Shown piece after piece: positions 1 to 5,882 of a DNA stretch of 5,953 nt. Position numbers and translations under genes: made by a program. The first letter of the stretch is position 1, and each line of letters starts with the position of its first letter. Under the pieces are notes generated by a model. It made no database searches. It was not told the DNA's origin and worked only from the letters and a program-made list of their open reading frames with translations. Source of the stretch: JACQXM01 sp964569425 (lineage in GTDB: Bacteria > Planctomycetota > Phycisphaerae > UBA1845); contig CAZMVD010000184.1 of assembly GCA_964569425.1 (NCBI GenBank), forward strand, positions 1 to 5,953, in the 5' to 3' direction.

Positions 1-247
1 CGATCTCGGTCGTCGGCGAAGCCGAGCCCGTCACGTCGCCGACGTTGACCGTCTGCCCTTCCTTGACATGGACATTCCTGGCCACACCGGCAAAGGGCGA
101 GGGAATCTCCACCGCCGCCTTGTCCGTCTCGACCTCCATCAGGTACTGGTCAAGCGAAACCTTGTCGCCCTGTTTGATCAGCACCTTGATGATCTGTGCC
201 TCGGCAATCCCCTCGCCAAGATCCGGCAGCCGAAATTCCCGTGCCAT
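1..247 (-). CDS. 2-oxoacid dehydrogenase E2 (dihydrolipoamide acyltransferase), N-terminal lipoyl domain, partial
   Basis: My translation from the ATG at 247-245 starts MAREFRLPDLGEGIAEAQII and continues in frame to the window edge (82 residues). It is a complete biotinyl/lipoyl domain: the LPDLGEG opening is at residues 7-13 and the lipoylation motif ETDKA at 40-44, with Lys43 (codon 121-119) as the expected lipoyl attachment site. The conserved P-S/P-F-A-G turn follows at 49-54. The last visible residues (about 73-82, rich in S, T, G, P) look like the start of the flexible linker. The peripheral-subunit-binding and catalytic domains must lie beyond the left edge. A GGAG seven bases before the ATG supports this start. 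E2 accepts the acyl group from E1 and transfers it to CoA in the cytoplasm. Its place after E1 alpha and E1 beta supports the assignment. Whether it is a pyruvate (pdhC) or branched-chain E2 cannot be read from the lipoyl domain. Confidence 0.92.
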   Translation of the reverse strand, partial: MAREFRLPDLGEGIAEAQIIKVLIKQGDKVSLDQYLMEVETDKAAVEIPSPFAGVARNVHVKEGQTVNVGDVTGSASPTTEI

Positions 248-320
248 GTACCGACTCCGAAAACCACCCTACCGACCCGCCACAACCCTGCCGCACCGCA
301 AACTATCGCCCGAAGCGAAG

Positions 321-351
321 GAAGAATGTCGAATCAAGAATGGCGAATGAA
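321..351 (+). repeat. heptamer-phased GAATnnn repeat, left arm of inverted pair
   Basis: Reading + strand from 324, the sequence falls into 7-base units GAATGTC, GAATCAA, GAATGGC, GAATGAA. Positions 321-351 are complementary to 506-536 at 26 of 31 positions by my hand alignment, so the two stretches form inverted arms separated by 154 bases. The same stretch (324-350) matches the reverse complement of 1672-1698 at 26 of 27 positions, linking it to the repeat on the other side of the E1 beta gene. Confidence 0.75.
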
Positions 352-502
352 CCTTCCTGATTCGCCAGCCCTCCATCATCGTTTCACCTGCGAGTGACAA
401 CCGAATGACCCACGGTCAAACGTCGATCCCGCATTCGAACATATTCCGCGGTCCTGCCGCGTTCCGAAAATCCGCGAAGTTCACCCCATTCGCTAGGTGT
501 TC

Positions 503-540
503 TTCTTCATTCGCCATTCTCGATTCTTCATTCGCCATTC
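503..540 (-). repeat. heptamer-phased GAATnnn repeat, right arm of inverted pair
   Basis: Read on the minus strand from 540, this gives GAATGGC, GAATGAA, GAATCGA, GAATGGC, GAATGAA: five 7-base units that all begin GAAT. The array ends two bases before the E1 beta stop codon (544-542), so it occupies the immediate 3' untranslated stretch of that gene. The part 506-536 pairs with 321-351. Confidence 0.75.
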
Positions 541-541
541 C

Positions 542-1525
542 TCAATACGCCAACACCTCCCGCGCCGCGTGTACCACCCGCTCCGCATTCGGCAGAAACG
601 CCCGCTCCCGCGCGAAATACGGAAACTGCACGTCATACCCCGTAATCCGCCGAATCGGCGCCTCCAGCCGATCCAACACCTTCTCCACCAGCCGTGCCAC
701 CACTTCCGCCCCCACCCCGCAGGTGCGCGGTCCTTCGTGGACCACCACCGCCCGGCCTGTCTTACCCACCGACGCGGCGATCGTGTCCGTATCCAGCGGC
801 GATACCGTCAACAGATCCACCACCTCCGCCGACACACCATCGTGCTCCGCCAGATCTTCCGCCGCCTCCAGCGTCGGACGCATCATGGCCCCGTACGAAA
901 TCAGTGTAATATCCGCCCCCTCCCGAACCACATGAGCTTTACCGATCGGCATGAACTCCATCTCCTCCGGCACCTCCTCCTTGAACGAGCGATACACCTG
1001 CTTGGGTTCGAAGAAAATCACCGGATCGGGATTGCGCAGGATCGACTCCAGCAGCAGCGCCCGCGCATTTCGTGGACTCGACGGTATCACCATCTGAATC
1101 CCCGGCGTGTGTGCATAAATCGCCTCGCGGCTTTCGCTGTGGTGCTCCACCGCGCGAATGCCTCCGCCATACGGCATGCGCACCACCATCGGCAACGCAA
1201 TCCGCCCCCGCGTCCGGTTGCGAAAGCGCGACATGTGCTGTTCCACCTGATGAAACGCCTGGTATGCGAATCCTGAAAACTGCATCTCCGCCACCGGCTT
1301 CAAACCGTAGATGGCCATGCCCACCGCCCCGCCCACGATCGCCGCCTCCGCCAGCGGCGTATCCACCACGCGCTTCGCGCCGTAGCGCTTCAGCAGATCC
1401 GCCGTGACGCGAAACACACCTTCGTCCTGCCCGATGTCCTGCCCCAGCAAAACCACCGTGTCATCGGCGCGCAGCGCCTCATCCATCGCCTTGTTCAGCG
1501 CCGCAACCATGTGCATCTGGGGCAT
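542..1525 (-). CDS. pdhB: Pyruvate/2-oxoacid dehydrogenase E1 component, beta subunit
   Basis: 327 residues, the usual full length for the beta chain of heterotetrameric (alpha2beta2) E1. The N-terminal transketolase-like pyrimidine-binding domain covers about residues 4-180. It includes VVDTPLAE at 53-60, whose final Glu60 is at the position of the Glu that activates the thiamine diphosphate aminopyrimidine, and EHHSES at 127-132 with the conserved active-site His region. The C-terminal transketolase domain covers about 200-320 (GADITLISYGAM near 203-214, HEGPRTCGVGAEV near 263-275). The ATG at 1525 has GGTGGA eight bases upstream; inner ATGs at codons 4 and 6 are possible but less well placed. 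With E1 alpha it decarboxylates a 2-oxoacid and reductively acylates the E2 lipoyl group. Overall it resembles Gram-positive-type PdhB, while the GYDVQFP segment near 297-303 recalls branched-chain enzymes, so substrate is not certain. The gene follows E1 alpha after a 182-base repeat-containing gap. Confidence 0.95.
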   Translation of the reverse strand: MPQMHMVAALNKAMDEALRADDTVVLLGQDIGQDEGVFRVTADLLKRYGAKRVVDTPLAEAAIVGGAVGMAIYGLKPVAEMQFSGFAYQAFHQVEQHMSRFRNRTRGRIALPMVVRMPYGGGIRAVEHHSESREAIYAHTPGIQMVIPSSPRNARALLLESILRNPDPVIFFEPKQVYRSFKEEVPEEMEFMPIGKAHVVREGADITLISYGAMMRPTLEAAEDLAEHDGVSAEVVDLLTVSPLDTDTIAASVGKTGRAVVVHEGPRTCGVGAEVVARLVEKVLDRLEAPIRRITGYDVQFPYFARERAFLPNAERVVHAAREVLAY

Positions 1526-1707
1526 AAACTAATTCCACCGCCAACCAGCCCGTTCGCCGCGGGCACCACGTCTCAAACCAATGTTAACCAAAATACAGAA
1601 TAGCGAATTCAGAATTCAGAATGTCGAAAGAACCGAATCGCCGGGCAGGGCGCCGAGCGGCACACCGCGCCTCATTCGCCATTCTTGATTCGCCATTCGC
1701 CATTCCC
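1526..1707. other. E1 alpha-E1 beta intergenic gap (182 bp)
   Basis: This gap separates two subunits that must be made in equal amounts and that are often only a few bases apart in related operons. Most of it (1596-1707) is an imperfect inverted repeat built from GAATnnn heptamers. The remaining 70 bases before the E1 beta start hold the GGTGGA ribosome-binding site (on the minus strand, eight bases before the ATG) and nothing else I recognise. I see no convincing promoter and no U-tract terminator. Confidence 0.7.
1596..1707. repeat. imperfect inverted repeat of GAATnnn heptamers between E1 alpha and E1 beta
   Basis: The left arm (1596-1630, + strand) reads as units GAATAGC, GAATTCA, GAATTCA, GAATGTC after two leading bases. 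The right arm (1673-1707), read on the minus strand, gives GAATGGC, GAATGGC, GAATCAA, GAATGGC. The arms are complementary at 25 of 35 positions by hand alignment without gaps, with a 42-base GC-rich spacer (1631-1672). A transcript through the gap could fold into a long imperfect hairpin. The right arm abuts the E1 alpha stop codon (1710-1708). Confidence 0.75.
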
Positions 1708-2805
1708 TCAGTGTTTCGGCCGCGCCGACTCCCGCTCCAGCGCCTGCCGGTATTCCTCGCGCTGTTCCACCAGTTCCGCGGGAAGTTCCTTGTACATGAA
1801 CTTGAACGAGTCCAGCGGGTCCACCTCGCGCGACGCCTCGAAGCGGTCCACCGCCGCCGCCACCTGGGCCAGCACGTCCTGCTCGATCTCATCGACCAGC
1901 TTCTCGTTCAACACCCCGCGCTGCAACAGGTACTTCTGAAACCGCGGGATCGGATCGAGCTTCTCCCAACGTTCCACTTCTTCGTTCGACCGGTACTTCG
2001 TCGGATCGTCCGCCGTGGTATGCACGCTCAGCCGATAGGTTACAGCCTCGATCAACGTCGGCCCCCCGCCCGACTTCGCCTTCGCCACCGCCTCCGAAGT
2101 CGCCACGTACACCGAAAGCGGATCGTTCCCATCCACCTGAATGCCGTCAAACCCATACGCCAGCGCCTTCTGCGCCAGCGTCTCCGAAGCCGTTTGCGCG
2201 CTCAACGGAATCGAAATCGCCCAGTGGTTGTTCTGACACAGGAAAACCACCGGCAGCCCGTACACCCCCGCGAAGTTCATCGCCTCGTGAAAGTCCCCCT
2301 CGCTCGTCGCCCCGTCGCCGAAATAGCACAGCACCGCGTGGTTGTCCCCCCGCAGCTTCATCGCCCACGCAATCCCCATGGCGTGCGGAATCTGGCTCCC
2401 GATCGGCACCGCGATCGGCAGATCATTCACCCCCTCCGGCGGCGCGCACCCCTCCTCATAGCCCCCCCAGAACTTGATCACCGTCTCCAGCGGCCAGCCG
2501 CGATGATAAAACGACCCCGGCTCCCGGAACGCGTGCACCACCCAGTCCTCCGCCTCCATGCACACCGTGGCCGCACAGTGCGCTGCCTCCTGCCGGCGGC
2601 ACGGACCATACGTCCCGATCCGCCCCTGCCGCTGCAAGTTGATGCACCGCTCGTCCAACCGCCGCGCCGTCACCATCAGCCGGTAAATGTGCAACAACAG
2701 ATCGGCGTCGATCTTGGGTTCGAGCGCTGTATCAACCTTTCCACCTCCATCGAGGATGGAAAGATATTCCACTTTCGGTTTAATCTTGATCGCTTTTCGA
2801 GGCAC
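1708..2805 (-). CDS. pdhA: Pyruvate/2-oxoacid dehydrogenase E1 component, alpha subunit
   Basis: 365 residues, normal length for E1 alpha. The thiamine diphosphate/Mg2+-binding signature runs from GDG at 163-165 (within YFGDGATSEGDFHEA) to NN at 192-193 (VVFLCQNNHWAIS). The conserved substrate/cofactor loop HTTADDPTKYR lies at 262-272. Residues 55-75 (INLQRQGRIG, then the RRQEAA segment) and 334-352 (FKFMYKELPAELVEQREEY) are also typical of the family. With E1 beta it forms the E1 heterotetramer of a cytoplasmic dehydrogenase complex. The start is a GTG (2805-2803). AGGAG lies 11 bases and AGGTG 5 bases upstream, either of which could serve as ribosome-binding site. GIQVDGNDPLSVY and the overall layout favour a PdhA-type enzyme, but branched-chain E1 alpha chains share these motifs, so pyruvate as substrate is inference. 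The gene begins 109 bases after an ABC permease on the same strand; co-transcription is possible but unproven. Confidence 0.96.
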   Translation of the reverse strand: MPRKAIKIKPKVEYLSILDGGGKVDTALEPKIDADLLLHIYRLMVTARRLDERCINLQRQGRIGTYGPCRRQEAAHCAATVCMEAEDWVVHAFREPGSFYHRGWPLETVIKFWGGYEEGCAPPEGVNDLPIAVPIGSQIPHAMGIAWAMKLRGDNHAVLCYFGDGATSEGDFHEAMNFAGVYGLPVVFLCQNNHWAISIPLSAQTASETLAQKALAYGFDGIQVDGNDPLSVYVATSEAVAKAKSGGGPTLIEAVTYRLSVHTTADDPTKYRSNEEVERWEKLDPIPRFQKYLLQRGVLNEKLVDEIEQDVLAQVAAAVDRFEASREVDPLDSFKFMYKELPAELVEQREEYRQALERESARPKH

Positions 2806-2914
2806 GCGGTCACCTGCTCCTGTCCCGTCAATTCAGCGAACGTACGCGCGGCATCAAACTAACGGAAGTCGCGAATACCGACAACCCCGCCCCTTCCCCT
2901 GTTCCGGGTTCAGG
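2806..2914. promoter_or_regulatory. permease-E1 alpha gap with possible weak promoter for the dehydrogenase operon
   Basis: This 109-base gap lies between the importer genes and the dehydrogenase genes, where an operon promoter would be expected. On the minus strand TTGTCG (2884-2879) is followed after 17 bases by TAGTTT (2861-2856), a weak match to sigma-70 boxes (4 of 6 and 3 of 6). A near-palindrome at 2898-2914 (CCTG, nine bases, CAGG) has a stem of only four bases and no T tract, so it is not a credible terminator. The Shine-Dalgarno-like AGGAG (2821-2817) and AGGTG (2815-2811) sit just before the GTG start of E1 alpha. Confidence 0.25.
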
Positions 2915-4510
2915 TCAACGGGCTCGACGCCACGCGCGGACGACACCCCATCCAGCAACCGCCCCTGCGGCCATCAACGCCGAACTTAACACCAGCAACT
3001 GCCCGAACTCAAACCGATGAAACTTCTCAATCACCAGATGCGCCACCGGGCTGTAGGTGGGAACGCGCACCGGTGTCGTCGCCGGAACTTCCGCCAGCGC
3101 CAATGCCCCAATTACACCCGCAGCCGCAATCAGCGGCCGCGCCAGCCTCGGCCAATCGACGTGCCGGAAAACCTCCCACGAACCCGCCCCCTCCAGCTCC
3201 GCCTGCTCGCGAATCGCTCCCCGCGATCCCATCAACACAAACACCGTCACGGCCACCGCAATCCACCCAAACCGGGCCACAAACGCAAGCACCAGCACCG
3301 GCGGGTAATCGTACACCATGCGCAGCGCCGCAGATTGATACCCCGCGATCATCGCCCATCCGCAAAGCGCCCCCGGCAACACGCCCATCGCGAGCGCCCA
3401 CCAAAGGGCCGCGCGTGAACGGCCACGCGACCCGCCTCCGAGACGCGACCGCAGGGGAGCGGGCCCGTATCCGAACGGACGTGCACCCCTCGGAATGCCC
3501 CCTTCCCCACCACGCCCCAAAGCCCAACCCACAGCCATCACCGTGCACAGCAGCGCCCCAACCAAGGCCGTGGCCACCGAGTACGCCACATCTCGACCGT
3601 GAAGCGCAAATGTCTCCGAAAACGCCGCCACCGACGCAAACCGCCACACCAGTGCCCCCATCGGCAAGCCCAGCACCGTCACCGCATAGCCCAGCGCCAC
3701 CGCCCCGCCCCAACGCGACCCCCTTCCATCCGTAACCCCGCCCAACGAACCAACGTCTACCGTCACCCGCCGCGCCGCCAAGAGGGCGCCCGCCAGCGCC
3801 GCGGCGATCAACAACACGCCCGGCAGCGCCGGCCACAACGTATCCACCACCTTCGTGGAACTCGACGCCCACCCCAGCACCTCCGTGGCCATTAACATCA
3901 GCCCACACGCGTGCGGCACCCCATAGTCCCCGAAGAACAGCACAAACAGCACCAGTGCCCCCAGCACCAGCTCCGCCCGCACCAGCGGAATCAATGCCAC
4001 GCACATGGCACGAATCGGCCCCGCCTCCAGCAGCGCCGCCTCGTACAGCAGCCGCCCTCGCCCCATCCACCCCGTCGCCAACAGCACCGCCGGAATCGGC
4101 CACGACCACAACGCCCACACCCCAATACACCGCACCTGCGCGTCAAACCGCACCGCAAGCACATGCTCCCAGCCGAACGCATACACCATCGGCGGACACA
4201 GCAGCACCACGCCCATCAGCGTCCAGAACGCGTCCCGCGCCCGGCCCCGCAATCCCCCGCACAACAGAACAGCCGCCGGCACCGCCAGCACCGTAGCCGC
4301 CCCGGCACTCGCTCCCGCCAGCCAGATACTCCGCCACAACAGCCCCAGTTGTCGCCCCGAAAAGCCGAACCCCTCCATCGGCGCCGCCCCCTGACTCACC
4401 AGGCGCACGCCCAGCGCCATCGTTGGCCAGGCTATCGCGGCCACGAAAACGAACCACCCGGCGAACCGAATCGCCGTCAACCAGTTGCCCGAAACAAAAA
4501 GCGGCCTCAC
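2915..4510 (-). CDS. ABC transporter permease, fused two-domain (ferric iron/thiamine-type)
   Basis: 531 hydrophobic residues with about a dozen likely membrane helices, the size and layout of FbpB/ThiP-like permeases in which two MetI-fold halves are fused. The first half (about 1-250) has the EAA-type ATPase-docking loop EAALLEAGPIRAMCVALIPL from residue 157. The second half (about 268-531) has a corresponding loop EQAELEGAGSWEVFRHVDWP from residue 435. Both loops imply that a cytoplasmic ATPase is needed, yet none is encoded here. The start is a GTG whose bases overlap the stop of the solute-binding gene (GTGA, 4510-4507), which strongly suggests translational coupling. Between two helices, residues 334-366 form a Gly/Arg/Pro-rich stretch, probably cytoplasmic by its positive charge and longer than I would expect for this loop. 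The substrate cannot be fixed from the permease; the partner protein points to an iron(III)-type family, with thiamine or organic ions as alternatives. Confidence 0.9.
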   Translation of the reverse strand: MRPLFVSGNWLTAIRFAGWFVFVAAIAWPTMALGVRLVSQGAAPMEGFGFSGRQLGLLWRSIWLAGASAGAATVLAVPAAVLLCGGLRGRARDAFWTLMGVVLLCPPMVYAFGWEHVLAVRFDAQVRCIGVWALWSWPIPAVLLATGWMGRGRLLYEAALLEAGPIRAMCVALIPLVRAELVLGALVLFVLFFGDYGVPHACGLMLMATEVLGWASSSTKVVDTLWPALPGVLLIAAALAGALLAARRVTVDVGSLGGVTDGRGSRWGGAVALGYAVTVLGLPMGALVWRFASVAAFSETFALHGRDVAYSVATALVGALLCTVMAVGWALGRGGEGGIPRGARPFGYGPAPLRSRLGGGSRGRSRAALWWALAMGVLPGALCGWAMIAGYQSAALRMVYDYPPVLVLAFVARFGWIAVAVTVFVLMGSRGAIREQAELEGAGSWEVFRHVDWPRLARPLIAAAGVIGALALAEVPATTPVRVPTYSPVAHLVIEKFHRFEFGQLLVLSSALMAAGAVAGWGVVRAWRRAR

Positions 4511-5598
4511 CGCAGCAGAATATCGCGCACCGCCGCGTCCGTCTCCGCTAGCGCATCAGCGACCGCGTACCAATCGACCTTCGTCTCCGCCGGCCACGCC
4601 AACGCCATCTCGCGCCGCAAGGACTCACGCACCGGAATGTTCCTCGACTCGCTCTCCGCCAGCAGCCGCTCCACCTCCGCCGACACCAGATAGTCGATCA
4701 GCCGCCGCCCCGCCGCCGGATTCGGCGCATGGGCAAGCAATGCCGTCGTGCACGGAATCAGCAGCGTCCCTCCGTCCCCCATGTCCAGCCCGCGCATCTC
4801 CAGCGCCGCCCCGCTGCGCACCGCCACCCACACGTCATCGCTGTCCGTCAGCGCGATCCGCGACCGCCCGCTCATCACCGCCCGCACCGTCGCGCTGTTT
4901 CCATCCGCGATCAGCGCCCCCCCGTCGCGCAGCCGCGTCAGAAAAGACCTGGCCCGCTCCGGCCCCCACAACGCAAACATCGCCGCCACATGCCCGCGCG
5001 TCGTCCCGAACAGCGGGTTGGCGATCGCCACCGATCCCGCCCACTCCGTCTCCGCCAGTTCTTCCCATTTCGCCGGCAGCGCCGCATCCCCGACCGATTT
5101 CGGCTCAAACGCAATCACCCGCGCCCGCACCGCCGTCGCCGTCCAGCGATGCTCCTCATCCCGAAACCGCGCCGGAATATCCGCCGCGCCCGGCGGATCG
5201 TACGCCGCCAGCAGCCCCTGTCGTGCCAACTGAATGGTCGCAAAAATCTCCCCCGACCAGAACACATCCGCGCGCCCCCGGCCCGCCTCTGCCTCAGCCG
5301 TGATTCGCTGCACCAGCCCCGTGGTCTTTCCCGCTTCCGAGTCGGTCACCAGCGCCACGTCTGCGCCGGTCTTCTCTTGGTACTTCGCCACAATGTCCCG
5401 CGCGAACACGTCGTCCACGCTGGTGTACAGCACCACCCGGTCGCGCTGCGCCGAAACGGCCGCGCCGGAGCCGTCGCCCTCCGAAGTCGCCGCCTCCCGC
5501 CGACACCCTGGTGCCGGCACCAGATACACCGCCACCAGACATGCCACCACCAGTTCCCTACCCGTCGGCTTCGACCTCACAAGCCCCGATCGCCTCAT
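4507..5598 (-). CDS. ABC transporter solute-binding lipoprotein, ferric-iron-type family (COG1840-like)
   Basis: 363 residues. The start at 5598 is chosen because an ATG there has AAGGGA eight bases upstream and is followed directly by a secretion signal: basic MRRSGLVRSKPTGR, hydrophobic LVVACLVAVYLV, then APGC with Cys32 as the likely lipidated residue. The lipobox is imperfect (Ala at -3, Pro at -2). A short polar linker (33-53) leads to the periplasmic-binding fold, opening VVLYTSVDD at 55-63, with DSEAGKTTGLVQRI at 86-99, RADVFWSGE at 109-117, ALTDSDDVW at 249-257 and GTLLIPCTTALL at 277-288. These are marks of the iron(III)/AfuA-like family as I know it. I do not see the adjacent tyrosine pair that binds iron in FbpA-type proteins, so iron as ligand is uncertain. 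The frame is open upstream to 5874, but that part translates octamer repeat DNA and is unlikely to be protein. Its stop overlaps the permease GTG. Confidence 0.9.
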   Translation of the reverse strand: MRRSGLVRSKPTGRELVVACLVAVYLVPAPGCRREAATSEGDGSGAAVSAQRDRVVLYTSVDDVFARDIVAKYQEKTGADVALVTDSEAGKTTGLVQRITAEAEAGRGRADVFWSGEIFATIQLARQGLLAAYDPPGAADIPARFRDEEHRWTATAVRARVIAFEPKSVGDAALPAKWEELAETEWAGSVAIANPLFGTTRGHVAAMFALWGPERARSFLTRLRDGGALIADGNSATVRAVMSGRSRIALTDSDDVWVAVRSGAALEMRGLDMGDGGTLLIPCTTALLAHAPNPAAGRRLIDYLVSAEVERLLAESESRNIPVRESLRREMALAWPAETKVDWYAVADALAETDAAVRDILLR

Positions 5599-5606
5599 CT
5601 GTCCGT

Positions 5607-5612
5607 TCCCTT
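5607..5612 (-). promoter_or_regulatory. ribosome-binding site deciding the solute-binding protein start
   Basis: On the minus strand AAGGGA lies eight bases before the ATG at 5598-5596. It selects this start over in-frame upstream starts as far as 5874, whose extra 92 residues would place the signal peptide deep inside the protein. Confidence 0.65.
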
Positions 5613-5651
5613 GACCAATTGAGCCGCGCGCCAATACCAACTGCCGATAGT

Positions 5652-5683
5652 CGATTGCCTCGTTATCTCGCTGCCTTGTTGCC
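5652..5683. repeat. octamer-phased repeat, consensus near TCGTTGCC
   Basis: Four contiguous 8-base units on the + strand: CGATTGCC, TCGTTATC, TCGCTGCC, TTGTTGCC. Agreement is moderate but the phase of eight is kept without gaps. The sequence differs from the octamers at 5730-5793 and the heptamers further left. Confidence 0.5.
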
Positions 5684-5729
5684 CTTCTCTCGCCCCACGC
5701 CCTTCCTTCCGCGTCTCGATGTGGCGACT

Positions 5730-5793
5730 TTCCGGCGTTTCCATGTTCCGACATTCCGACATTCCGGCGTTTCGGCGTTTCGGCGTTTTCCCG
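5730..5793. repeat. octamer-phased tandem array, consensus near TTCCGGCG
   Basis: Eight contiguous 8-base units on the + strand: TTCCGGCG, TTTCCATG, TTCCGACA, TTCCGACA, TTCCGGCG, TTTCGGCG, TTTCGGCG, TTTTCCCG. Two pairs of neighbours are identical. The array stops four bases before the -35 box of the tRNA promoter. It is too short and too uniform in phase to be a CRISPR. Confidence 0.8.
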
Positions 5794-5796
5794 TGA

Positions 5797-5825
5797 TTGA
5801 CGACCCCGCAACCCCCCACTACAGT
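5797..5825 (+). promoter_or_regulatory. sigma-70-like promoter for tRNA-Glu
   Basis: TTGACG (5797-5802, 5 of 6 to TTGACA) is separated by exactly 17 bases from TACAGT (5820-5825, 4 of 6 to TATAAT). Transcription would begin near 5832, giving a 5' leader of about 50 bases before the mature tRNA. Position, spacing and orientation fit a tRNA promoter; activity is inferred, not shown. Confidence 0.6.
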
Positions 5826-5882
5826 TTCGAACGCGATTCGCGCGCGGCATTCGCAACAGCAGACCAGCGCGCAATCGAAACC

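Larger units (their letters stand above)
248..541. other. E1 beta-E2 intergenic gap (294 bp) with inverted heptamer repeat arms
   Basis: No gene is seen here. The open frames in this stretch are short, lack recognisable protein features and run through repeat DNA. The gap contains two arms of a GAATnnn-phased repeat (321-351 and 506-536) in opposite orientation and a small perfect stem, CGCGG/CCGCG, at 447-451 and 457-461 with a five-base loop. The stem is not followed by a T tract on either strand, so I do not call a terminator. The only expression signal I see is the GGAG before the E2 start. The gap is long for two genes of one dehydrogenase operon. Confidence 0.7.
5599..5882. other. divergent gap (284 bp) between solute-binding gene and tRNA-Glu
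   Basis: The two flanking genes are transcribed away from each other, so this gap must carry promoters for both. A good + strand promoter for the tRNA is visible at 5797-5825. For the minus-strand importer I see only the ribosome-binding site AAGGGA (5612-5607); no clear promoter boxes are evident. Much of the space is taken by two short phased repeats (5652-5683 and 5730-5793). Frames on both strands stay open here because of the repeat composition; I regard them as non-coding. Confidence 0.7.

Noticed and set aside
447..461. Terminator after E1 beta
   Set aside because: The stem is only five bases and no T tract follows it on the minus strand.
1621..2862. Long + strand frame opposite E1 alpha
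   Set aside because: It is antisense to an unmistakable E1 alpha gene and is Arg/His/Pro-rich, as expected for an antisense shadow in GC-rich DNA.
2856..2884. Firm promoter call before E1 alpha
   Set aside because: Spacing is 17 bases but the boxes match only 4 of 6 and 3 of 6. In a gap this size such a match is easily found by chance, so it is kept only as a low-confidence note.
3911..5622. Long + strand frames opposite the permease and solute-binding genes
   Set aside because: Their Arg/Pro/His/Gln-rich composition and lack of motifs mark them as antisense shadows of the two real minus-strand genes.
5730..5793. CRISPR array
   Set aside because: The units are eight bases, contiguous and without spacers. 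No cas-like gene is present.
5599..5874. In-frame 92-residue N-terminal extension of the solute-binding protein
   Set aside because: It translates octamer repeat DNA into a low-complexity basic sequence and would bury the signal peptide. The ATG at 5598 has its own ribosome-binding site.
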